Translations under genes and position numbers: made by a program | The notes under the pieces: generated by a model | What the model saw: only the letters and a program-made list of their open reading frames with translations | What the model was told of the DNA's origin: nothing | Databases searched by the model: none | Origin: Jingweiarchaeum tengchongense | GTDB taxonomy: Archaea; Nanobdellota; Nanobdellia; Jingweiarchaeales; Jingweiarchaeaceae | Assembly (NCBI GenBank): GCA_038874075.1 | Contig: JAVZDD010000030.1 | Span: 1-6,307, forward strand | DNA: 6,307 nt | Reading direction: 5' to 3' | In this document: piece by piece, positions 1 to 6,205 of the stretch | Layout of the letters: each line of letters opens with the position of its first letter | Position numbering within the stretch: position 1 is the first letter of the stretch

Positions 1-1
1 G

Positions 2-184
2 AAAGTCATAGGCTATGATGATATACCATTTTCTGCCTTGATAACACCATCTTTGACGACGATGAGAATACAAAAGCAGGAAATGGGAAAAGAGTCTTTC
101 AAAATTTTGTTTGATCATGAAACAAAAACCTTGGATACAGAAATAATTAAAAGGGAAAGTACCATAATAGGAGTGATCTACTAA
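2..184 (+). CDS. LacI-family transcriptional regulator, C-terminal fragment
   Basis: The reading frame is open from base 2 to a TAA at 182-184 and gives the last 60 residues of a protein cut by the window edge. It begins KVIGYDDIPFSALITPSLTT and continues with MRIQKQEMGKESFKILFD. This matches the end of LacI/GalR-family sensor domains (Peripla_BP_3 type): the IGYDD-P-F strand, the P-LTT-R strand/turn, and the helix with conserved 'EMG' before the closing strand. The DNA-binding helix-turn-helix would lie upstream, outside the window. Members of this family are usually repressors of sugar genes that release DNA when a sugar binds. The stop codon shares one base with the permease start (TAATG), so the regulator is very probably co-transcribed with the transporter and may control its own operon. 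Family call is firm; the effector is unknown. Confidence 0.88.
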   Translation, partial: KVIGYDDIPFSALITPSLTTMRIQKQEMGKESFKILFDHETKTLDTEIIKRESTIIGVIY

Positions 185-1185
185 TGGTAAAATACCTTGT
201 TGAAAAGACAGTTTTTCTTATTTTAACTTTGTTGATAGGTCTTACAATGATTTTTATCATAAGTCGAAGTACGCCGATACACCCTATAGATACTTTGATG
301 CAGCAATTAAGTGCTTACGGTGCCCAATTAACGCAGCAGCAATATAATTCTATAAAGGATACTTACTTAAAATTATATGGATTAAATCAACCAGTTATAA
401 GTCAGTACTTTTCTTTTTTAGCAGGAATTTTTTCGGGAGATTTTGGCCCTTCTTTTAGTGCTTTTCCAACACCTGTCATGAGCTTAATAGAAAGGGCTTT
501 ACCTTGGACAGTGGGACTTCTGTTGACTGCCTTGATTATTTCATGGATTCTTGGGAATCTAGCTGGTTTACTTGCTGGCTTTTTTGATAAGAGTAATATT
601 TCGAAATTCTTTCAAGGATTGTTTGTAGTGCTATCGCCTGTTCCTTATCCAATAATAGCTCTGCTATTGATTCTATTTTTTGTTTTTATGATTCCTTCTT
701 TTCCGATCATGGGTGGAACGGCACTTAATATTAAAGTCAATTTCTCATTATCTTCTGTTCTTAGTATACTTGAACATGCTTTTTTGCCAGCTCTTTCCAT
801 TGTTATTTCCTCTTTGGCTGGATGGTTTTTGACTATGAGATCATTGGTTATGAGTATCAAATCAGAAGATTTCATAGAATTTGCCAAGCTTAGAGGACTA
901 AAGAAGAGAAAAATAATTTTCAGTTATGTGATGCGCAATGTTATGTCACCACAAATAACAGCCCTTGCTCTAAATATAGGGTTTATTTTCAATGGCGCTC
1001 TTGTTACAGAATATCTTTTTTCCTATCCAGGACTTGGTACTTTAATGTATAGAGCAATATTAACTGGAGACATGAATACACTAGTAGGGGTCGCAAGCCT
1101 TTCTGTAATTGGAATAACTTTGGCAACTTTTATTGTGGAGTTAATGATTCCAATAATTGATCCAACAATTAGACAAGAGAGGTGA
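184..1185 (+). CDS. ABC transporter permease, OppB/DppB-like
   Basis: A 333-residue inner-membrane subunit of an Opp/Dpp-family importer (BPD_transp_1 fold), forming half of the translocation channel. Hydrophobic segments lie near residues 9-26, 107-130, 144-170, 200-222, 258-278 and 300-323, giving the six-helix pattern expected for OppB, with a large external loop between helices 1 and 2. The cytoplasmic EAA loop, which docks onto the ATPase, is at about 232-250 (EFAKLRGLKKRKI), with Glu232 and Gly238 conserved. The family hallmarks YPGLGTLMYRAI (281-292) and C-terminal IDPTIR (325-330) are present. Length is normal for the family. The start is supported by AGGAGTGAT at 169-177, seven bases before ATG. 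The gene is 3 bases from the next permease, whose Shine-Dalgarno overlaps this gene's TGA, so translational coupling is likely. Substrate cannot be read from the permease itself. Confidence 0.93.
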   Translation: MVKYLVEKTVFLILTLLIGLTMIFIISRSTPIHPIDTLMQQLSAYGAQLTQQQYNSIKDTYLKLYGLNQPVISQYFSFLAGIFSGDFGPSFSAFPTPVMSLIERALPWTVGLLLTALIISWILGNLAGLLAGFFDKSNISKFFQGLFVVLSPVPYPIIALLLILFFVFMIPSFPIMGGTALNIKVNFSLSSVLSILEHAFLPALSIVISSLAGWFLTMRSLVMSIKSEDFIEFAKLRGLKKRKIIFSYVMRNVMSPQITALALNIGFIFNGALVTEYLFSYPGLGTLMYRAILTGDMNTLVGVASLSVIGITLATFIVELMIPIIDPTIRQER

Positions 1186-1188
1186 AAC

Positions 1189-2094
1189 ATGCGAAATTCT
1201 TTCCTTGATAATATTTCTGATTTATTGCTAAATTATCCATCTTTCACATTTGGTATCATAGTGCTCATTATTTTGTTACTATTAGGTTTTGGCATTTCAA
1301 ATTTTGCTCCTTCAAGTGATCTTTTATGGGGTATGGGTAATGCTCCATATTCAATCCCACCAACGTTTAATTATCCTTTTGGAACAACGACAAACGGTCA
1401 AAGCATTTTTTGGCTTCTTACAATTGCTATAAAGAATTCCATGATATTAGGGTTTCTAACAGGCGCTATTTCTGTAGCAATAGCAACTATTATGGGTTTT
1501 TTGGCGGGTCGTTTCTCAAACGGTATTTTAGGTGATCTGCTAAATATGATCATTGACAGTTTTTGTGTTATACCTGGATTACCTGTGTTATTGGTACTTG
1601 CTTTTGCACTTAAAGGTTATATAACAGTTGTAACAATAAGTCTTATTCTTTCGATTTTTGGGTGGGCATGGCCCTCCAAACAAATGAGAACGATGGTGAT
1701 GAACTTAAATCAAAAACAATTTATAATGACCAGCAAATTTTCTGGATTAAGCACATGGGAAATGTTTTTACATGATTACTTGCCTTATATCCTTCCATGG
1801 CTTTTAATTCAATTTCTCGGACTCGTTAATTGGGCAATAGGCATGGAAGTAACCATCGCAATATTTGGAATTACAAATTTGTCTATACCAACAATTGGAA
1901 CTTCTATTTATTGGGCTTACACCTATCAAACACTTCTTTTAGGTCAATGGTGGTGGATGACATTTACCTTGATCTTGACTATCTTTCTTATGTTATCAAT
2001 TTACAATGTTTCTATATCTATCAGTAGTTATCTTAATCCACGTACAAGATTAATAAGAATCCAAAAATCAGTAATTTTGGGGGAATCTAAATGA
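1189..2094 (+). CDS. ABC transporter permease, OppC/DppC-like
   Basis: A 301-residue inner-membrane permease, the partner of the OppB-like subunit. It has a first hydrophobic helix at about 20-38, then the OppC-type motif FGTTTNGQSIFWLL (64-77; usual form LGTD-GRDVFSRL), followed by five hydrophobic stretches near 85-106, 121-140, 144-163, 203-227 and 255-277. The C-terminal tail has NPRTR (283-287), the counterpart of the family's DPRLR. The EAA loop at about 178-199 is degenerate: aligned to the usual F-x-EAARALGAS, it reads FIMTSKFSGLS, so the Glu is replaced by Met180 although Gly186 is kept. RBS AGAGGTGA at 1178-1185 contains the upstream stop. Its own stop overlaps the next start as ATGA. 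Full length, no sign of damage; the family call is sure, the transported solute is not. Confidence 0.91.
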   Translation: MRNSFLDNISDLLLNYPSFTFGIIVLIILLLLGFGISNFAPSSDLLWGMGNAPYSIPPTFNYPFGTTTNGQSIFWLLTIAIKNSMILGFLTGAISVAIATIMGFLAGRFSNGILGDLLNMIIDSFCVIPGLPVLLVLAFALKGYITVVTISLILSIFGWAWPSKQMRTMVMNLNQKQFIMTSKFSGLSTWEMFLHDYLPYILPWLLIQFLGLVNWAIGMEVTIAIFGITNLSIPTIGTSIYWAYTYQTLLLGQWWWMTFTLILTIFLMLSIYNVSISISSYLNPRTRLIRIQKSVILGESK

Positions 2095-3065
2095 ATGTCG
2101 AAAACATAATAAAAATAGAGCATTTAAGAGCCATTTACAAGATTTCAAAAACTTCTGGCATAAATGCTTTAGATGATATAAATATAGAAATGAAAAAAGG
2201 TCAAATAATTGGCATAGCTGGAGAATCTGGTTCAGGCAAAACTTCTCTTTTAAAAGTTTTAACTCATTCATTTCCTCCTTCTATGGAAATCAAAGGAAAT
2301 GTTTCTATAAACCTGCAGGATAAAAGCATTAATCTGTTAAAATTAAGTGATAGTCAAATTCAAAGTCTTTGTTGGAAAGTATGGAGTTATGTACCTCAGG
2401 CTGCCATGAATTCATTAAATCCTATGGCTAAAATAAAAGATATATTCTGGGAAACACTTGAATCTCATGACAAAACCATAAATTCATATGAGCTCGAGAA
2501 ACAAATAGAAAATGCTTTTGAAAAAGTTGGATTATCGAAAAAATTTTTAAATTTCTACTCCAACCGACTTAGTGGTGGTATGAGGCAGAGAGTAATAATA
2601 CTTTTAGCAACAATTTCGAGACCTAATATAATCTATTTAGATGAACCCACGACTGGTCTAGATTTAGTAACACAAAGAGATGTTATCCAACTTCTTCAGT
2701 CTATTCATAATGAATTAAATAACACATTTATACTAGTAACCCATGATATAAGCATCCATGCTCAAATAGCAGATCTTGTACATGTAATGTATAAGGGACA
2801 AATAATAGAGAGTGCACTGACGAATGAAATTTTTCATAATCCTTTGCATCCTTATACAAAGAATTTGATAAATTCTGTACCTATTATTGGGGAACATCGA
2901 GGTAAGATAGAACCAGGTATAAAAATACTTTCAACGGAAATGTCTGCACAAGGATGCAAGTTTAAAGACAGATGCCAGTTCGCTATGCCCCAGTGCGATA
3001 AATACGTTTACACGTATAGATTAAATGATCATGAAGTTAAATGTAATTTGTATGAGTCACACTAA
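2091..3065 (+). CDS. ABC transporter ATP-binding protein, OppD/DppD-like
   Basis: A 324-residue ATPase that powers the importer from the cytoplasmic face. All nucleotide-binding motifs are visible: Walker A GESGSGKT (44-51), Q-loop Gln103 in YVPQAAMNSLNP, ABC signature LSGGMRQR (160-167), Walker B IIYLDEP (180-186) with catalytic Glu185, D-loop GLD (189-191) and H-loop His218. After the core come the oligopeptide-transporter C-terminal segment NPLHPYTKNLINSVP (250-264) and four cysteines, Cys289, Cys295, Cys302 and Cys318 (C-x5-C-x6-C-x15-C). These match the [4Fe-4S] site described in DppD/OppF-type ATPases. Together these features place it in the peptide/nickel/oligosaccharide class rather than the MalK class. 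The ATG lies in the 4-base ATGA overlap with the upstream permease; the RBS is GGGGGA at 2079-2084. It is expected to pair with the next gene's product as a heterodimer. Confidence 0.95.
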   Translation: MNVENIIKIEHLRAIYKISKTSGINALDDINIEMKKGQIIGIAGESGSGKTSLLKVLTHSFPPSMEIKGNVSINLQDKSINLLKLSDSQIQSLCWKVWSYVPQAAMNSLNPMAKIKDIFWETLESHDKTINSYELEKQIENAFEKVGLSKKFLNFYSNRLSGGMRQRVIILLATISRPNIIYLDEPTTGLDLVTQRDVIQLLQSIHNELNNTFILVTHDISIHAQIADLVHVMYKGQIIESALTNEIFHNPLHPYTKNLINSVPIIGEHRGKIEPGIKILSTEMSAQGCKFKDRCQFAMPQCDKYVYTYRLNDHEVKCNLYESH

Positions 3066-3073
3066 GGAAGTGA
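3064..3073 (+). promoter_or_regulatory. Ribosome binding site deciding the OppF-like start
   Basis: AAGGAAGTGA lies 5-10 bases before ATG 3079, overlapping the stop of the OppD-like gene. It supports 3079 over the in-frame ATG at 3025 and suggests termination-reinitiation coupling. Confidence 0.6.
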
Positions 3074-3078
3074 AAGAG

Positions 3079-4095
3079 ATGGAAAATTTACTCGAAATTA
3101 TCAATGTATCAAAACAATTCAGATCAGGTCTTTATTTGGGAACTAATTTTAAGGCTGTAGACAATGTTTCTTTTAACTTGGAAAATGGAGAGATTTTGTT
3201 GTTGGTAGGTGAAAGTGGTTGCGGTAAAACAACTTTGTCCAATCTTATTTTAGGAATATTGAAACCTTCTTCTGGTTTCATAAAGTACAAGGGAAAAATT
3301 ACATCCAAATTTAGAAGAAACGAAAAAAGGAGTTTTATTCGTGAAGTTCAACCTATATTTCAGGATCCCTATTCAACTTTTAATCCTTTTGTGAGGATAG
3401 ATTATTACTTCGAAGAAGTTTGCTCAAACTTTGGTATTACAAGGAGTAAATCTGAGATAGAGCAAAAAATAAACGAAGTTTTAAATCAAGTAAAAATTGA
3501 TACTGAAATAAAGGGAAAATTTGTCCATCAATTTTCTGGGGGACAAATTCAAAGGTTGTCAATTGCTAGAGCTTTATTAGCAAATCCTTCTTTGTTAATA
3601 GCCGACGAAGCTGTAACCATGATCGATGCTTCTTTAAGAGTTGGCATATTAAATATATTATCTGATCTAAATAAATTGTTAAATCTAGCTATTTTATTTA
3701 TAACTCATGATTTATCAGTAGGTTATTACATGGTAGAGCTATCGGAAAGGACAAAAACAGTTGTTATGTATAGAGGGACAATAGTCGAAGAAGCGACAGG
3801 CGAGAACCTGTTTTTGAATCCTTTACATCCTTATACAAGGCAATTGATAGAATCTGTTCCCTCGGTAGATCCAAATAAAAAATGGCATTCAGCGATGAAA
3901 CATGCTGTGTTGGAATTAGAAGAGTTTAATCTTAAAGGTTGTAAATACTCTAAAAGATGCCCATTTGCAATGAAGATTTGTGAAGAGAAAGAACCGAATC
4001 TGTTTTCTGTTGAACATTCGAGAGTAAGATGTTGGTTGTACTCAGATACAGTAGATAAATCAATAGCTTTAAATAAACTTAAAAAAAATCAATGA
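3079..4095 (+). CDS. ABC transporter ATP-binding protein, OppF/DppF-like
   Basis: Second ATPase of the importer, 338 residues from the start chosen here (MENLLEIINVSKQF). Motifs: Walker A GESGCGKT (44-51), Q-loop Gln95 in PIFQDPYSTFNP, signature FSGGQIQR (152-159), Walker B SLLIADEA (171-178) with catalytic Glu177, D-loop MIDAS (181-185) and H-loop His210. QDPYSTFNP is typical of OppF as opposed to OppD. The C-terminus has NPLHPYTRQLIESVP (247-261) and cysteines 288, 294, 301 and 318 (C-x5-C-x6-C-x16-C), the presumed [4Fe-4S] ligands. An oddity is Ala178 where the family usually has Pro after the Walker B Glu. An ATG 54 bases upstream (3025) is in frame, but it lies inside the preceding gene, lacks a good RBS and would add residues unrelated to the family, so 3079 is preferred. 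It starts 13 bases after the OppD-like stop. Confidence 0.95.
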   Translation: MENLLEIINVSKQFRSGLYLGTNFKAVDNVSFNLENGEILLLVGESGCGKTTLSNLILGILKPSSGFIKYKGKITSKFRRNEKRSFIREVQPIFQDPYSTFNPFVRIDYYFEEVCSNFGITRSKSEIEQKINEVLNQVKIDTEIKGKFVHQFSGGQIQRLSIARALLANPSLLIADEAVTMIDASLRVGILNILSDLNKLLNLAILFITHDLSVGYYMVELSERTKTVVMYRGTIVEEATGENLFLNPLHPYTRQLIESVPSVDPNKKWHSAMKHAVLELEEFNLKGCKYSKRCPFAMKICEEKEPNLFSVEHSRVRCWLYSDTVDKSIALNKLKKNQ

Positions 4096-4188
4096 AAAAA
4101 TCTCTAAGTATAAAATCACTTTCACTTGAAATTTTTGGGATCTTTCAAAATTTATTTTACCTTTGCCTATCTTTGAGGAATTTTTAGG

Positions 4189-4196
4189 AAAGGAGG
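4189..4196 (+). promoter_or_regulatory. Orphan perfect Shine-Dalgarno sequence
   Basis: AAAGGAGG is the strongest ribosome-binding match in the window, but the next ATG codons (4216, 4219) are 19 or more bases away, too far for normal use. It sits in the loop of the long inverted repeat. It may be a relic of a lost small gene, a ribosome standby site, or the RBS of a short peptide with a rare start. Confidence 0.45.
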
Positions 4197-4221
4197 CGAA
4201 TTACAAATTTTTTATATGATG

Positions 4222-4233
4222 AATTTGCAAATT
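4222..4233. promoter_or_regulatory. 12-bp perfect palindrome, possible operator
   Basis: AATTTGCAAATT reads the same on both strands. LacI-family operators are palindromes of this size, most often centred on CG; here the centre is GC. It overlaps the right arm of the long inverted repeat. A regulator site is possible, but AT-rich DNA yields such palindromes by chance, so this is a weak call. Confidence 0.2.
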
Positions 4234-4256
4234 TTGAAAGATCCAATAATTTGGAT

Positions 4257-4263
4257 GGGAGGT
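4257..4263 (+). promoter_or_regulatory. Ribosome binding site deciding the binding-protein start
   Basis: GGGAGGT lies six bases before ATG 4270. This start places a textbook signal peptide (MKRK followed by a hydrophobic stretch) at the N-terminus. The in-frame ATGs at 4216 and 4219 would put 17-18 extra residues in front of it. Confidence 0.8.
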
Positions 4264-4269
4264 AAAAAT

Positions 4270-6141
4270 ATGAAAAGAAAGTTTTTAGTTATCTTGACCT
4301 TTGTAGTTGGTTTAACTTTTAGCTATGCGTTAGCAGCTTTGCCTATGAATGTCCCAAGAAATCAAACATTAATTGTCGATATGCTAAATGGTACTGTTGC
4401 TAATCCACAAGCGGCGAATGTATGGTCTCCTACAATGGGGCAAATAACAGGTGATGGTGAACAAGGTCTTGCATTGGATGCTTTGTGGTATATAGACCAC
4501 GGTACTGGAAAATTAATAGATGCTCTTGCTTCTGAACCACCAGAATTTTCCAATGATTACAAAACAATGACAATACATTTGAGGCAAGGTATATACTGGA
4601 GCGATGGAGTTGAATTTACGGCTACGGATGTTGTTTTTACGTTGAATTATACTAAAGAAAATCCTACTCTCACTTTCAGTAGTCAAGTAGCAGCTGCTGT
4701 AAAGAGTGCCTATGCTCCAGATAAATTCACAGTTGTTGTGAATTTTTATCAACCAAATCCACAATTTTATATGGTTTTGACCTGTGATATATGGTGGGGA
4801 CTCTACATAATGCCAGCGCACATTTTTCAGAATGTAAAAGATCCCGCTTCTTATAACTTCTTCCCACCAGTATCTTTAGGCCCTTATGTTCTTAAAGGTT
4901 ACGATCCTCAAGGAAATTGGTTTTTGTGGGAACGCAGAGCAGATTGGCAAAGAACAAGTTTAGCCATGTTAACCAATAATGCCCCTATTCCTCAATATGT
5001 GCTTTTTATAAACTATCCTGGTGAAACTGGTAAAATACTTGCCATGAGTAGGCATGATCTTGATTGGATATTTCATGTGACAGCCCAAGGATGGCAGGTA
5101 TTACAAAGCAAAGATCCGTATGCTAGCATTTGGTTCAAAGATTTTCCATGGGCTTACTCGCATGATCCAACAGCTCGCGGGTTCTACTTTAATTGTGCAC
5201 AATATCCTTACAATCTCACGGATGTAAGATGGGCATTGGTCTTAAGTTTCAATGCATATAATTGGATGACCACATGGGAAAAAGGAATGCAAACTTTCTT
5301 TCCCACTGTAGGAGGAAGTGGAATGCAACCGTTCGAAGATTATCAAATAGGAATGTTGCCAGAACTTGAACAATTTGCATTGCCAGATGGATTTAAACCG
5401 TTTGATGCTAATTTGCCGTATAAAGTAGCAGATTGGGCAAAATCTCAAGGATATACAGTTTCTGGTAGTCCTGTACAAATTTGGGGTCCAGGGTGGTGGA
5501 AATATGCCCCAGATGAAGCAGCAAAATTGTTAGAGGCAAATGGTTTCAAGAAAATTAACGGAAAATGGTATTTACCAAATGGAAAACTTTGGACAGTAAA
5601 TCTTATAACACCTACTGAAGAAACAGATGCATTAGTACTTGCACAAGCCGCGGCTGCTGATTGGCGCGCATTTGGAATAGATGTTAATTTAACAACAACA
5701 ACTGATCAAATAGCGGGAAATAATGAGGCTATGGGTTACTATGATGTAGCTTCCGCTTGGAACACGAGTATGATGGGTGGAATAACAGATGCACTATGGT
5801 ATACACATTACGCATGGAATTCTTCAAATTACGAACCGATAGGCACATATGCGGTAAATGATGTAGTAAGATTTAAAAATGAAGAAATGGATAATATCTT
5901 AAACCAATTGCAAACTTTAACTCCTGATTCCACAGAAGCTATTAATTTGTCTAAACAATTTTTAATGTTAGAAATAAAATACATGCCAGTTGCTACTATT
6001 GGTGATTGCGTTGATATAACCCCACATGACGACTATTATTGGACTGGATTTCCAAGTGATACTGATCCATATTGGTCTCCGTTGTTCTGGTGTGGCGGAT
6101 TCAAATTCATACTTCCACACTTAAAGCCAACTGGAAGATAA
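4270..6141 (+). CDS. Extracytoplasmic solute-binding protein, family 5 (SBP_bac_5), probably oligosaccharide-binding
   Basis: A 623-residue secreted receptor that binds the solute and delivers it to the OppBC-like channel. The N-terminus MKRKFLVILTFVVGLTFSYALA is a Sec signal peptide with a likely type I cleavage after ALA (about residue 22). There is no lipobox cysteine, so it should be periplasmic rather than a lipoprotein. The family 5 signature is at 101-124: LRQGIYWSDG then EFTATDVVFTL, preceded by a partner strand at 66-89. Further family-like segments are SLGPYVLKGYDP (202-213) and YAPDEAAKLLEANGF (412-426). By my count 28 residues are Trp (about 4.5%), including W175-W176, W409-W410 and a C-terminal cluster around 591-607. 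Such aromatic richness suits stacking on sugar rings and resembles Thermotogota oligosaccharide-binding members of this family. Four cysteines (172, 309, 580, 608). Placing it last, behind a structured leader, may allow higher expression. The ligand is not determinable here; a peptide ligand is not excluded. Confidence 0.9.
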   Translation: MKRKFLVILTFVVGLTFSYALAALPMNVPRNQTLIVDMLNGTVANPQAANVWSPTMGQITGDGEQGLALDALWYIDHGTGKLIDALASEPPEFSNDYKTMTIHLRQGIYWSDGVEFTATDVVFTLNYTKENPTLTFSSQVAAAVKSAYAPDKFTVVVNFYQPNPQFYMVLTCDIWWGLYIMPAHIFQNVKDPASYNFFPPVSLGPYVLKGYDPQGNWFLWERRADWQRTSLAMLTNNAPIPQYVLFINYPGETGKILAMSRHDLDWIFHVTAQGWQVLQSKDPYASIWFKDFPWAYSHDPTARGFYFNCAQYPYNLTDVRWALVLSFNAYNWMTTWEKGMQTFFPTVGGSGMQPFEDYQIGMLPELEQFALPDGFKPFDANLPYKVADWAKSQGYTVSGSPVQIWGPGWWKYAPDEAAKLLEANGFKKINGKWYLPNGKLWTVNLITPTEETDALVLAQAAAADWRAFGIDVNLTTTTDQIAGNNEAMGYYDVASAWNTSMMGGITDALWYTHYAWNSSNYEPIGTYAVNDVVRFKNEEMDNILNQLQTLTPDSTEAINLSKQFLMLEIKYMPVATIGDCVDITPHDDYYWTGFPSDTDPYWSPLFWCGGFKFILPHLKPTGR

Positions 6142-6151
6142 CTCACTCGAG

Positions 6152-6179
6152 AAGCCTCCATTTTTTACGATGGAGGCTT
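6152..6179 (+). terminator. GC-richer hairpin after the binding-protein gene, possible weak terminator or processing stem
   Basis: AAGCCTCCA (6152-6160) pairs perfectly with TGGAGGCTT (6171-6179), nine pairs around a 10-base loop TTTTTTACGA. Only a short broken T run follows (CTTTCAATCG), so as an intrinsic terminator it would be leaky. It starts 10 bases after the stop. Partial termination or 3' protection would lower expression of the next gene relative to the binding protein. Confidence 0.55.
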
Positions 6180-6197
6180 TCAATCGTAAAAAAGGAG
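6156..6197 (+). promoter_or_regulatory. Competing hairpin that covers the next gene's ribosome binding site
   Basis: TTTTTTACGAT (6161-6171) is the exact reverse complement of ATCGTAAAAAA (6183-6193). The stem extends, past one bulged A (6160), by CTCC (6156-6159) with GGAG (6194-6197), the core of the next RBS. It shares bases with the 6152-6179 hairpin, so both cannot form fully at once. The geometry is that of an on/off switch on translation; function is inference. Confidence 0.45.
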
Positions 6198-6200
6198 TGA
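6192..6200 (+). promoter_or_regulatory. Ribosome binding site of the downstream gene
   Basis: AAGGAGTGA lies five bases before ATG 6206. Its GGAG core is the right arm of the competing hairpin described for 6156-6197. Confidence 0.8.
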
Positions 6201-6205
6201 AAATC

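Larger units (their letters stand above)
4129..4252 (+). repeat. Long-span inverted repeat in the binding-protein leader
   Basis: GGATCTTTCAAAATTT (4138-4153) is the exact reverse complement of AAATTTTGAAAGATCC (4229-4244). The match continues outward to 4129 on the left and 4252 on the right with one bulged base (G4137) and one mismatch (T4134/T4247), giving about 23 pairs. The loop is 75 bases (4154-4228). In RNA this would form a long stem ending four bases before the RBS of the downstream gene. No run of T follows the stem, so it does not look like an intrinsic terminator; an mRNA-stabilising or processing stem is one possible role. Confidence 0.7.
4096..4269 (+). other. 174-base structured leader of the binding-protein gene
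   Basis: This is the only sizeable gap in the operon. It has no convincing coding sequence. It contains a 16-bp perfect inverted repeat (arms 4138-4153 and 4229-4244), a full-match Shine-Dalgarno AAAGGAGG (4189-4196) with no ordinary start codon at a normal distance, a 12-bp palindrome (4222-4233), and the true RBS of the binding protein at 4257-4263. I see no convincing -35/-10 pair. An internal promoter or an RNA processing/stabilising element to raise binding-protein output is plausible, because importers need excess binding protein, but that is inference. Confidence 0.6.

Noticed and set aside
1830..2027. Plus-strand 65-codon frame inside the OppC-like gene
   Set aside because: It is a frame-shifted shadow of the permease with low-complexity, Asn/Tyr-rich translation and no RBS.
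3025..3078. In-frame upstream ATG that would lengthen the OppF-like ATPase by 18 residues
   Set aside because: It lies within the preceding ATPase gene, has no good RBS, and the extra residues precede the normal family start; ATG 3079 has AAGGAAGTGA in front.
4126..4220. Possible promoters in the binding-protein leader (TTGAAA at 4126-4131; TATGAT at 4215-4220)
   Set aside because: Neither has a convincing partner hexamer at 16-18 bases; AT-rich DNA gives such matches by chance.
4216..4269. In-frame ATGs that would lengthen the binding protein by 18 residues
   Set aside because: They would push the signal peptide inward; the nearest strong RBS is 19 bases away, whereas ATG 4270 has GGGAGGT at a normal distance.
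4513..4821. Minus-strand open frame of about 100 codons opposite the binding-protein gene
   Set aside because: It lies wholly within a well-supported gene, has no RBS, and its translation is unlike any protein family; likewise the shorter minus-strand frames at 645-887, 2068-2271, 4362-4553 and 5242-5478.
6152..6193. H-type pseudoknot using both stems after the binding-protein gene
   Set aside because: The connecting loops would be zero and four bases across stems of nine to ten pairs, too short to form fully; competing hairpins are the better reading.
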